From the NCBI RefSeq assembly GCF_008124875.1, contig NZ_VNIA01000002.1, forward strand, positions 682,001 to 746,000: DNA of 64,000 bases, in the 5' to 3' direction. Below are positions 17,522 through 25,415 of the stretch, piece after piece. The notes below the pieces were generated by a model, which saw nothing but the letters and a program-made list of their open reading frames with translations, had not been told where the DNA came from and did no database searches. Numbering within the stretch: the stretch's first letter is position 1; every line of letters starts with the position of its first letter. The position numbers were made by a program, and so were the translations under genes. The DNA is from Tenacibaculum adriaticum. Lineage in GTDB: Bacteria > Bacteroidota > Bacteroidia > Flavobacteriales > Flavobacteriaceae.

Positions 17522-20323
17522 CTATACTTTTAAAATATACTCTGTTAAGTTCGATTCGTGCGGTAAATCCATTTTTTTACGCAATCGATATCGTTTTACC
17601 TCAACACTTCTTGGTGAAATGTTTAACAATGGAGCTATTTCTTTAGATGATAAATTCAACCTTAAATATGCGCAAAGACGTAAATCGTTAGGTGTTAAGG
17701 CAGGATGTATGTCTTTTATTTTCTTAATAAAGTCTTTATCAGCATTATTAAAGGCTTCTTTAAACATTTGCCAATCATCTGTGTTATTAATGTTTTCATT
17801 AATAATTTTAATAACTTTCTTAGCGCCTGTACTTTCTCCGCTTTTTAACTCTCCTTTAATAGTATTCAAAAACTCATTCTTCTTAATAATACTCATTGTA
17901 GAAATAGCTAGCTCTCTATTTTTATTTTCTACATCTGCTTTAAGTTGATCATTTTTAACACGCATCAATTCTCTTTCGTTAGCAAGTGCTTTAAATTCAA
18001 AATCTTTTTGCTGCTTTTCTAACAACCTTTCTCTTTGTTTTTTATAATATCTTTTATAAGTATTATGCATGAATAGTGAGAATAAAAGAATCATAAAAAC
18101 ATAGCCTATGATCATACCTGTTGATAAATACCATGGCCTCAAAACTGTAAACTTGTATTTATAAGTATTTGATGTAAGATTGTTTCCTACTCTAGCTCTA
18201 ACATTAAACGTATAATCTCCAAAAGACAGGTTCTTAAACAAAACATTAGCGTTTGCAGTCCAATTACTCCATTGATCAGTTTGACCTTTTAATTTATATT
18301 GATAATTTACTGTTAAATCATTTCCATAATATGGCACATTATAAAAAAACTCAATATTATTTTTTTTAAAACTCAATTTTCCCTTGTCATTAAAAGTGAG
18401 TTCTTTTTCATCTCCATGTAACGTACTGTTCTTTATAGAATTTACCTCAATTACAAACTCAGTTTTGTTTTGAAGCTTATCTAAATCAATAATAATATAG
18501 CCATTTGAAGTTCCTAAAAGATAATTTTGATTGTCTAGTTTTTCAATATTTTCAAATCCGATAGCCCCTTTACGTAACCTTTCAGAAACATGAATTTCAT
18601 TAAGTTTAAGATTAGAACTTAACTCATCTGGAACTATATAACTTATATTATCGGTAGAAAAACCCCATATTTTATCTGTAGATGGGTCAAAAACTAATTT
18701 ACCCGACATATAATCTTCAGGAGAAAACAGCTTACTTAATATAGTATCTTTAACAAACAAATCTTGTTTGCTAGAAAATTTATATACTCCTTTTTTATAG
18801 GAATAAATAATTTGATTATGGTATTTTAATAAGCTTGAATGTATTCCTTTATTTACAGATGTAACTTTTTTTATTTCTAAAACCTCCTTAAAATCCTTAT
18901 CAACCTTTAGTTTAAAAACACCTTTATACTCATGGTTTACAAAAACGGTATTATTTTCATAAACCTCAAAATATCTGCTTGAATTATCAAAACCTTTAAT
19001 TTTATGAGAATATAACCACCTATTGTCTTTTTTCTTTAAAATATGCAATCCATTATAATTACCTTGAATTAAGGTTGTAGTATCTAACTTTTTTATTCCC
19101 CAAGTACCTTGAGAATTGGATATTTTATTTACATTATTACTATCAATCAAAAAGGTTCCTGTATTATGCCCACAAAATAAATTACCATCTATTTCTACCA
19201 AACACCAAACCTGACCTTCAGTTCCCTTAATAAGAATAAAGTCCTCTTTTGATTTGTATTTTTTGTAAAACAATCCTTGATTGGTTCCTATATACAAATT
19301 ATTATTAAATATAATTGAAGTATAAACTGTACCTATATTCCCGCTTATATCCTTATATATTTTAAAAGGTGATTTTATATTAACAACACTAATTCCACTA
19401 TCTAAACCAAGCCAAACATTCGAATCTTTATCTTCAAATAATGACAGAACGGTATTGTTGTTCAACCCATTTTTTTGATTTAATTCATACTTAATTTCTC
19501 CATTTTTTAATAAATAAATAGCCCCATGTGAAATCGTTCCTAAAACAAAATCTCCGTTAGAGAGTTGAATACCATTATAAATAGTTCTTTTATTTAAATT
19601 TTGATTAGAAGTAATATTCCAAGGACTTAAATTATTGTTTTCGAACTTATAAAAGCCTTTACTATCAGTTAAAAAAATAAGACTCCCTTCATTTTTTGAC
19701 ATAAAAACAATACTGTTTTCCTTTAAAATTTCACTTCCAGAAATTAGTTTTGCCTCTCCTTTTTCAATTTTGTAGATCCCTTTATTTACCTGCTGAAAAT
19801 AAATAGTATTATCCACTTTAAACATCTTCGTTATTGTAGTCTCAGAATTAATAACTTTGAAAGCTTCAGTCTTTAAATTGTATAAATAAATTCTTTGAAA
19901 AGATTGAAATAAAACCCAACCATCCATTTCAATTATGCTCCAAAATTGCTCGTCCTCTAAAGGGGATATTTTATTTCTTTTAGCTATTGAAGAATATTGT
20001 AAAACACCATATTGGTCTTTTATCCAATACCCAAAATCCATATAAAAACCAGTAAAAATTTTATTTTCTACTACTTTTACCGAACGCATTATTGTTTCGT
20101 TTGGAGTTGGATATAATTTCCAATCCGCACCATTAAACTCAAGTAACCCCTTATTATTAGCTACATAAATAAATCCTTCTTTTGATTGAGATATAGACCA
20201 ATTTTGAGATTCTCCCCTATAATCTTCTGGTGAAAAAGTATTAACAGGAGGTAGCTCTTGCGCACTAAGATTTAGCACACTAATTATAAAAATAAAAGAG
20301 AATATTGCTTTAATAAATTTCAA
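17522..20323 (-). CDS. SusR-like membrane-spanning transcriptional regulator (propeller, Y_Y_Y, LuxR-type HTH)
   Basis: 933 aa. A signal peptide (MKFIKAIFSFIFIISVLNLSAQ) leads to a two-component-regulator-type beta-propeller (about 25-640), then a Y_Y_Y domain (about 655-728), one membrane helix (about 735-755), a charged coiled coil (about 760-850) and a LuxR-type helix-turn-helix at the C-terminus (LRLNLSSKEIAPLLNISPRS). It would sense oligosaccharide in the periplasm and activate the susC operon. The start codon is TTG directly abutting the TAA of the symporter gene in the same frame. The codon before it is that stop and the next in-frame Met is about 80 residues in, so TTG is the only start that keeps the signal peptide. 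Regulation of this locus is inferred from adjacency. Confidence 0.88.
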   Translation of the reverse strand: MKFIKAIFSFIFIISVLNLSAQELPPVNTFSPEDYRGESQNWSISQSKEGFIYVANNKGLLEFNGADWKLYPTPNETIMRSVKVVENKIFTGFYMDFGYWIKDQYGVLQYSSIAKRNKISPLEDEQFWSIIEMDGWVLFQSFQRIYLYNLKTEAFKVINSETTITKMFKVDNTIYFQQVNKGIYKIEKGEAKLISGSEILKENSIVFMSKNEGSLIFLTDSKGFYKFENNNLSPWNITSNQNLNKRTIYNGIQLSNGDFVLGTISHGAIYLLKNGEIKYELNQKNGLNNNTVLSLFEDKDSNVWLGLDSGISVVNIKSPFKIYKDISGNIGTVYTSIIFNNNLYIGTNQGLFYKKYKSKEDFILIKGTEGQVWCLVEIDGNLFCGHNTGTFLIDSNNVNKISNSQGTWGIKKLDTTTLIQGNYNGLHILKKKDNRWLYSHKIKGFDNSSRYFEVYENNTVFVNHEYKGVFKLKVDKDFKEVLEIKKVTSVNKGIHSSLLKYHNQIIYSYKKGVYKFSSKQDLFVKDTILSKLFSPEDYMSGKLVFDPSTDKIWGFSTDNISYIVPDELSSNLKLNEIHVSERLRKGAIGFENIEKLDNQNYLLGTSNGYIIIDLDKLQNKTEFVIEVNSIKNSTLHGDEKELTFNDKGKLSFKKNNIEFFYNVPYYGNDLTVNYQYKLKGQTDQWSNWTANANVLFKNLSFGDYTFNVRARVGNNLTSNTYKYKFTVLRPWYLSTGMIIGYVFMILLFSLFMHNTYKRYYKKQRERLLEKQQKDFEFKALANERELMRVKNDQLKADVENKNRELAISTMSIIKKNEFLNTIKGELKSGESTGAKKVIKIINENINNTDDWQMFKEAFNNADKDFIKKIKDIHPALTPNDLRLCAYLRLNLSSKEIAPLLNISPRSVEVKRYRLRKKMDLPHESNLTEYILKV

Positions 20324-21982
20324 TTAAGAAAAATAAATATAGGTTCCTATTACAATAATACAAATTATTATTCCAACAATTTTAGTGTGTTTCCAAGGTG
20401 TTATATCTACTTCTTCTGAAAATTTTTGAACAAAAGCTTCTTTTCTAGGATAGAATTTACCAATAAGTAACATTATTAGAATATTTAAAATAAATAAAAT
20501 AGCCATAATATGTAAAAAATGTGGATACGCTTCTGCCTCTACTATTTTAAGCTCATCTGGGCTAGAAACTCCTAATGCTTTTGCTTTTTCTATAGCATTA
20601 CTAACTAAATTAGGACGAACAACAAACTCACTGATTATATACAAAACAGAACCTGATAATAGACCTATTTTAGCGGCAATCGCAGGAACTTTTTTAGTCG
20701 TAAATCCAATAAATATAATTGTTAATATAGGAATGCTATAAATACCATTAATTCTTTGCAAATACGCAAATATACTTTCTAAACTCGATAAAAAAGGTGC
20801 AATAAACATCGCTGCTAATGCTAATACCATACCAAACATTTTACCGTACTTAACAATCGTTTTTTCGTCAGCTTCTTTATTGATATGTTCTTTATAAATA
20901 TCTATCCCAAAAAGCGTTACAGAACTATTTAAGACACTATTAAATGAACTTAAAATTGCGCCAAATAAAACGGCCGCAAAAAAACCAATAAACTCTTTTG
21001 GCAATACCTTTTTTACTAGTTCTCCATAAGATTCATCTGGAGCTCCAACATTAAGCATTCCTTTTGCAGACATATAATACGCTATCATTCCTGGTAACAC
21101 TACAATTAATGGTCCTAATATTTTAATAAAAGCACCTAATAGCAACCCTTTTTGTCCTTCTTGAAGATTTTTAGCTCCTAAAGCTCTTTGTATAATTTGC
21201 TGATTAGTTCCCCAGTAAAATAATTGAACTAACATCATTCCTGTAAAAATTGTAGCAAAAGGCACCGATGCTGTCGAGCTACCTATAGAATCAAATTTTT
21301 CTGGAATATTTTGCTGTAAAACTTCGATTCCATTAAAAATACTTCCATTACCAATAGTTAATAAGCCAAAAAGTGGGATTAAAATACCTCCTATCAACAA
21401 TCCTACAGCATTAACAGAATCTGAAATAGCTACAGCTTTTAAACCTCCAAAAACCGCATAGACTGAACCAATAATTCCAATAGCCCAGATACAAATCCAA
21501 AGTGCTATATTTTTTGAAACACCTAACAGCTCTGGCACATCAAACATTCCACTAATCGCTAAAGATCCAGAATATAAGATTGTGGGTAGTAACACTACAA
21601 CGTATCCTGTCAAAAACAATCCTGAAGTGAGTGTTTTTGTATCTACATCAAACCTTTCTGCCAAAAACTGCGGAACTGTAGTTAATCCACTTTTTAAATA
21701 ACGTGGTAGTAAATAAACTGCTGTAACCACCATCGCTATCGCAGCTAGTGTTTCCCAAGCCATTACTAAAATTCCTTCAGAAAATGCAGCTCCATTAAGA
21801 CCTACTATCTGTTCTGTTGATAAATTAGTTAATAATAAGGAACCAGCAATTACACCTGCTGTTAGACTTCTGCCCCCTAAAAAATATCCATCCGATGTAT
21901 TTTCTTTTGTTTTCCTTGTAGCGCTGTACGAAATGATTGCAACTATTAATGTAAACCCTATAAAAGAGATTATTCCTAACAT
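20324..21982 (-). CDS. Sodium:solute symporter (SSS/SLC5 family), probable glucose transporter
   Basis: 552 aa with about 14 hydrophobic segments. The N-terminal block GYFLGGRSLTAGVIAGSLLLTNLSTEQ is typical of SGLT-like sugar symporters, and FYWGTNQQIIQRALGAKN matches the conserved region of the family. It would take up the monosaccharide made by the GH3 enzyme across the inner membrane with sodium. It is the first gene of the locus. Its stop codon is immediately followed by the TTG start of the regulator, so the two are almost certainly co-translated. The substrate is inferred from context and family; other sugars are possible. Confidence 0.88.
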   Translation of the reverse strand: MLGIISFIGFTLIVAIISYSATRKTKENTSDGYFLGGRSLTAGVIAGSLLLTNLSTEQIVGLNGAAFSEGILVMAWETLAAIAMVVTAVYLLPRYLKSGLTTVPQFLAERFDVDTKTLTSGLFLTGYVVVLLPTILYSGSLAISGMFDVPELLGVSKNIALWICIWAIGIIGSVYAVFGGLKAVAISDSVNAVGLLIGGILIPLFGLLTIGNGSIFNGIEVLQQNIPEKFDSIGSSTASVPFATIFTGMMLVQLFYWGTNQQIIQRALGAKNLQEGQKGLLLGAFIKILGPLIVVLPGMIAYYMSAKGMLNVGAPDESYGELVKKVLPKEFIGFFAAVLFGAILSSFNSVLNSSVTLFGIDIYKEHINKEADEKTIVKYGKMFGMVLALAAMFIAPFLSSLESIFAYLQRINGIYSIPILTIIFIGFTTKKVPAIAAKIGLLSGSVLYIISEFVVRPNLVSNAIEKAKALGVSSPDELKIVEAEAYPHFLHIMAILFILNILIMLLIGKFYPRKEAFVQKFSEEVDITPWKHTKIVGIIICIIVIGTYIYFS

Positions 21983-22117
21983 AAAATTTGGTTTTGTTTG
22001 AATGACTAATGTAAAGTAAAATATACATTGTTTAGGTATAAATCATTCTTGTATGGTTTTTGTATAGGTTAATCATCGCTCATTCAAACTTATTTAAAAC
22101 ACATAATTTTATAATAT

Positions 22118-22153
22118 AAAAAGCCCTGATCAAAATTTTGACCAAGGCTTTTA
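22118..22153 (-). terminator. Intrinsic terminator for the DUF2383 operon
   Basis: An imperfect inverted repeat (AAAAGCCCTGATCAAAA pairing with TTTTGACCAAGGCTTTT) lies 22 nt after the stop of the DUF2383 gene and would end the minus-strand transcript in a T-rich run. Confidence 0.7.
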
Positions 22154-22174
22154 AAATAATCCCCGAAAAAAATA

Positions 22175-22627
22175 TTATTTAATATCTTCTAATCTTTTAA
22201 TAACAATTGTGTCATTTAAAATAGCATCTCTTTGAGTTTTCAGAACATCTGCAGTTGATTTTGGCAAGTGCTCTTTAGCATTTATAACTTCATTATACTC
22301 TTCAATTGAAGCTTTTTCTCCTCTAATTGCCTCTTCTAGCATTGATTCATCATTATCTGGAGAAAAGAAAGCCTTCGTATTCATCCATGCTCTATGAGCT
22401 GTTCCTTTTATACTTCCGCTTTTTTCTGGAGCCTGACCAAAAGTCATGATCTCCGTTTTTAATTGTTTTCCAAAATTTTTACGTTCATTTGATTTTCTTT
22501 CGAAAAAACTTTTCAAAGGCTTGCTCGAAGCATTTTCTGCAGCGGTTTTATACCCTTTTTCTGCATCATAATTTTTTTCTAATAATCCGTTTAATTGTTT
22601 TGATACTTCTTCTGTGTAACTATACAT
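22175..22627 (-). CDS. DUF2383 / PA2169-family four-helix-bundle protein
   Basis: 150 aa, no signal peptide, all helical. The spacing of acidic residues in NYDAEKGYKTAAENASS and IRGEKASIEEYNEVI is like the ferritin-like PA2169 family (DUF2383), and the length fits. Members are linked to stress and stationary phase, but their function is not settled. It is the last gene of an apparent three-gene operon (outer-membrane protein, small membrane protein, this gene) that starts at the boxed promoter at 23435-23492 and ends at the hairpin just downstream. Confidence 0.82.
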   Translation of the reverse strand: MYSYTEEVSKQLNGLLEKNYDAEKGYKTAAENASSKPLKSFFERKSNERKNFGKQLKTEIMTFGQAPEKSGSIKGTAHRAWMNTKAFFSPDNDESMLEEAIRGEKASIEEYNEVINAKEHLPKSTADVLKTQRDAILNDTIVIKRLEDIK

Positions 22628-22708
22628 AATTTTTTTTTAATGATTAACAAGTAATTTATTTTTAAGATGCTTACTATTTTACATCTAACCGTCTAGTTAA
22701 GTTGTTAT

Positions 22709-22909
22709 TTATTTCTTACTTACTATAAAACCAGCTACAAGAGCTACTAGACCAATACCTATACTTATATAAGCATTGTCGTTGTTTTGGGATTCAAACT
22801 CTGCAATACCAATATCAACAGATGCTTCAGGTGTTACTAGTTCATATCCTCCGTAAATTAATAGCGCTAATCCGGCAACTATTAAAATTGTTTTTATCGT
22901 TTTGTTCAT
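22709..22909 (-). CDS. Small two-helix membrane protein (DUF3185-like)
   Basis: 66 aa. Two hydrophobic helices (about 5-25 and 47-63) flank a short acidic linker (VDIGIAEFESQNN), and the end is positively charged (SKK). This matches the shape of small DUF3185-type inner-membrane proteins, but that assignment is tentative and the function is unknown. It lies 27 nt downstream of the outer-membrane barrel gene and is presumably controlled with it by the ATGAGYWAA boxes. Confidence 0.7.
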   Translation of the reverse strand: MNKTIKTILIVAGLALLIYGGYELVTPEASVDIGIAEFESQNNDNAYISIGIGLVALVAGFIVSKK

Positions 22910-22936
22910 GATAGATTATGATTATGATTTTTATTA

Positions 22937-23410
22937 TTAAAATTGATATCTGATTCCTAAAGCGATATCTAAATCTAAATCATCACTATAATTATCATTA
23001 AATCCTAATTCAGGTCTAATATCTAAAGACATCACAAGTGGTATGTCAAAATTGTACTCTATACCCAAATCACCTGCTACTAAAGCGAAAGCTCCATCAT
23101 TATCAGGAGAATCAAAAGATCCTAAGCCTGCACCTGCACCTATAAACCAATTAAAATTATTATCAATTGCATTTACCCATTGATATAACCCTACCAATTT
23201 AAAAGCGTCTACATCATTAGAATTTCTAAAACCTAAATCAAATTCTAATCTATTATTATCAGATAAATATCTTTGATAAGAAATTTCTCCTCCAAACCCG
23301 TCGTTTTCACCTACTCTAATACCTAAGGCATTCTTAGAAATTTCTTGTGCAGAAATACTCGCAGTTATAAACAACAGAGTAATAAATAGTACGGTTTTAA
23401 TGTCTTTCAT
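22937..23410 (-). CDS. Small outer-membrane beta-barrel protein
   Basis: 157 aa. A signal peptide ending in SISAQ is followed by alternating strand patterns (GEISYQRYLSDNNRLEFDLGFR, FNWFIGAGAGLGSF) and a terminal aromatic residue (ALGIRYQF), which is the outer-membrane barrel signature. Eight strands would fit the length. Its function cannot be told from sequence. It is the first gene after a promoter with two 21-bp-spaced boxes, and two small genes follow within 30-80 nt. Confidence 0.8.
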   Translation of the reverse strand: MKDIKTVLFITLLFITASISAQEISKNALGIRVGENDGFGGEISYQRYLSDNNRLEFDLGFRNSNDVDAFKLVGLYQWVNAIDNNFNWFIGAGAGLGSFDSPDNDGAFALVAGDLGIEYNFDIPLVMSLDIRPELGFNDNYSDDLDLDIALGIRYQF

Positions 23411-23434
23411 AATTTTTATTTTTTAAGTTCAATA

Positions 23435-23492
23435 CAAAGATATAATCAATGTATGCGTTGGTTTTGCTCATATCGTTTTGATGTTAACTCAT
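23435..23492 (-). promoter_or_regulatory. Promoter A: 21-bp direct-repeat boxes plus TATCTTTG
   Basis: Read on the minus strand, boxes ATGAGTTAA (23492-23484) and ATGAGCAAA (23471-23463) are 21 bp apart start to start. Exactly 29 nt after the start of the second box is the minus-7 element TATCTTTG (23442-23435), 24 nt before the ATG of the outer-membrane barrel gene. No TTG lies at the usual minus-33 position, which suggests an activator-dependent promoter. Confidence 0.75.
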
Positions 23493-23660
23493 TTAAAACA
23501 ACTATGAATTCTGATTGTTCTTTATAAAGTTGACAGTCATAGCTATAATTTATTTTTCTTTTTTGATAACTACTTTTTTCTCAATAAAAAAGAAGATTAT
23601 CCATCTTCCTGATCGTCGGTTCAAAATATTACTGTCTTCGTATTCTTAAACATTAGCATC
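23493..23660. other. Non-coding stretch between the barrel gene promoter and the lipoprotein terminator
   Basis: Part of a 313-nt gene-free interval (23411-23723). Besides promoter A and the hairpin at 23661-23699, it holds only a short inverted repeat (GAAGAT/ATCTTC near 23590-23606). No coding potential or recognisable RNA was seen. Confidence 0.5.
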
Positions 23661-23699
23661 AAAAAAGCGATTCAAGAATAACTCTCAAATCGCTTTTTT
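23661..23699 (-). terminator. Terminator of the 193-aa lipoprotein gene
   Basis: AAAAAAGCGATT and AATCGCTTTTTT form a 12-bp perfect stem around a 15-nt loop, 25 nt after the stop codon, giving a T-run on the minus strand. Confidence 0.8.
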
Positions 23700-23723
23700 T
23701 TCTTCACAGCAATTATTTAAAAA

Positions 23724-24305
23724 TTATTTACTATAAATAACTTTGTATCCTTTTAATTTTTCAGCAACTTCTCCCATATTTTTAAAATATTTATACGATT
23801 GATTAAAGACTCTATTTGGTCTTTCTCCAACTATATAATACTTAATATTTAAATCTTCTGGTGCATTTAAAGTCATTTGGTCAGAAATTCTCAATTTTTT
23901 ACTTCCTAAAGTTCTAGATAACTCAGTTAATTGTGCCACTACCACTAAATTATTGGAATTAGCATACACCTTTTTTATATCTAATTCGTGTTCTTTTCCT
24001 TCAACTTCAGCCTCTACTAATAATGTCCGCTTTTCTTTATCATTCGAATCAGGCATATCTATATCTACATAAGGAACCTCCACTTCTACTTCTTCCATAA
24101 CCACAACTACTTTTGGTACTGTTACTTTTTCGGTAGTTGTACCTACTTCTACATCTGCCCAATCCACATCAAATTCTGGTAATTGTGCTTCTTCTGTGTC
24201 TACATCTACATCGACTGATGGTAATTTAGTTTTTTTTGTTTGATCAATATCACAGCTTGTAAATACCAATGCTATTGCCAGTACTGGTAAAATAAAATTT
24301 TTCAT
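23724..24305 (-). CDS. Acidic, valine-rich lipoprotein of unknown function
   Basis: 193 aa. The lipoprotein signal ends at Cys19 (ALVFTSCDIDQ). Residues about 25-90 are low-complexity, made of alternating Val and acidic residues (VDVDVDTEEAQ, VVVVMEEVEVEVP). The second half is a more normal alpha/beta sequence with NKVYANSNN-like and PNRVFNQSYKYFKNMG segments. I recognise no named family. It is monocistronic between its own boxed promoter (24358-24415) and the terminator at 23661-23699, and probably belongs to the same stress regulon as its neighbours. Confidence 0.75.
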   Translation of the reverse strand: MKNFILPVLAIALVFTSCDIDQTKKTKLPSVDVDVDTEEAQLPEFDVDWADVEVGTTTEKVTVPKVVVVMEEVEVEVPYVDIDMPDSNDKEKRTLLVEAEVEGKEHELDIKKVYANSNNLVVVAQLTELSRTLGSKKLRISDQMTLNAPEDLNIKYYIVGERPNRVFNQSYKYFKNMGEVAEKLKGYKVIYSK

Positions 24306-24357
24306 AATAAATATTTTTTGTTAATAAATTATGTAACAAATATTAATTTGCACACTA

Positions 24358-24415
24358 CAAAATTATAGGGTTTACACATAACTCTTTAACGCATATAAAA
24401 TTGATATTAACTCAT
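24358..24415 (-). promoter_or_regulatory. Promoter B: 21-bp direct-repeat boxes plus TAATTTTG
   Basis: On the minus strand, ATGAGTTAA (24415-24407) and ATGCGTTAA (24394-24386) are 21 bp apart. TAATTTTG (24365-24358) begins exactly 29 nt after the second box starts and is followed by TAGTG, as in promoters D and E. It lies 52 nt upstream of the 193-aa lipoprotein gene. Confidence 0.72.
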
Positions 24416-24463
24416 TTAATATATTTAGATACAATTATCCTACCTTTATAATAAAAAAAGGAT

Positions 24464-24598
24464 GTGAAAACCGTTACCACTACCGCTATAAGCACTGAAG
24501 GTACCGTTAGAAAAATTAAAAATATTATTGGAGGAAAGATTACCGAACGTTAGGGAAAATATATTTTAGAGGCTGATATTAAAATGGCTTAGAAATAA
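24464..24598 (+). pseudogene. Possible decayed gene remnant
   Basis: The plus strand reads an open stretch VKTVTTTAISTEGTVRKIKN... for 29 codons, a TAG at 24551, GKYILEADIKMA, a second TAG at 24590 and TAA at 24596. The composition looks protein-like (GGKITER, ILEADIKMA) rather than intergenic. There is no start codon with a leader, and I recognise no family. It fills most of the gap between promoter B and the patatin gene and is convergent with the latter. It could be a chance frame. Confidence 0.3.
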
Positions 24599-24624
24599 AA
24601 CACTCATTTCTGATTTATTTTTGA

Positions 24625-25410
24625 TTAAATATTTAAGTAATCTTTACACATTTTATAAATTTTTTCTGCTTCTTTATTATCCAATCCAGAATAATTAGAT
24701 AAAGGAAAACGAATAGTAACATCTGTGTTGTAAAATTTAAAACTTTCTGCTGAATGTGCCATTAAAAAAGTAGCTTGAACCAATACTTTTAATGTAGAAT
24801 TTAATTCTTCTTGTGTTCGCTTTGGTGGATCACTAACATAGCTCCCTACCAACGGTAAATCTGATTTTTCAAAAGGGCTAATTGGGAAATTGTCTAAAAC
24901 TCCTCCATCTGAGTACAAAATATTATTAATTTTTATAGGACTAAAAATACCTGGTATAGCACAAGAAGCCAAAACAGGCTTCAACAATTTTCCTTTATTA
25001 AAATAACGTATTTTTCCTTGCTGCATGTTAGAAGCAGTTATATATATCGGAATTTGTAACTCACTAAATTTAGATTTAATTTGATTCTCAATAGTAGACT
25101 TAAATAAAAAAGTATCAAAAAGGCCTGCTTTCGTAATACTGAAAAAAGATATTTTAAAAAGACTAGTTTCTTTAAATATTTTTAGAATATCTTGTGTAGG
25201 CACACCAGATGCATATAGAGATGCTACTAAAGCACCACCACTACTACCCGAAATAGCATTAATTTTTAACCCTAAATCTTCTATCTTTTCGAGCATTGCA
25301 ATATGCCCTGCACATTTAACACCACCTCCAGATAGCACTAAATTTATAGGTGTATTTTTATTTAACTTATTAAGCTTAGTAATGCTTTTTTCAATTAAAT
25401 TTTTATCCAT
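24625..25410 (-). CDS. Patatin-like phospholipase
   Basis: 261 aa, cytoplasmic, no signal peptide. It has the oxyanion motif SGGGVKCAGH (27-36), the nucleophile elbow GSSGG (S57) and the Asp of the dyad in SDGGVLDNFP (D168). It should hydrolyse acyl chains from phospholipids or related esters. It is the last gene of an operon with a 56-aa membrane protein, a degenerate SRAP-like protein and cardiolipin synthase, only 5 nt after the last. Pairing of phospholipid synthesis and breakdown suggests membrane remodelling under stress. Confidence 0.9.
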   Translation of the reverse strand: MDKNLIEKSITKLNKLNKNTPINLVLSGGGVKCAGHIAMLEKIEDLGLKINAISGSSGGALVASLYASGVPTQDILKIFKETSLFKISFFSITKAGLFDTFLFKSTIENQIKSKFSELQIPIYITASNMQQGKIRYFNKGKLLKPVLASCAIPGIFSPIKINNILYSDGGVLDNFPISPFEKSDLPLVGSYVSDPPKRTQEELNSTLKVLVQATFLMAHSAESFKFYNTDVTIRFPLSNYSGLDNKEAEKIYKMCKDYLNI

Positions 25411-25415
25411 AACTT

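Noticed and set aside
22028..22090. A sixth ATGAGYWAA box pair upstream of the symporter gene
   Set aside because: A single ATGAGCGAT is present, but there is no second box at 21 bp and no TAnnTTTG at the right distance.
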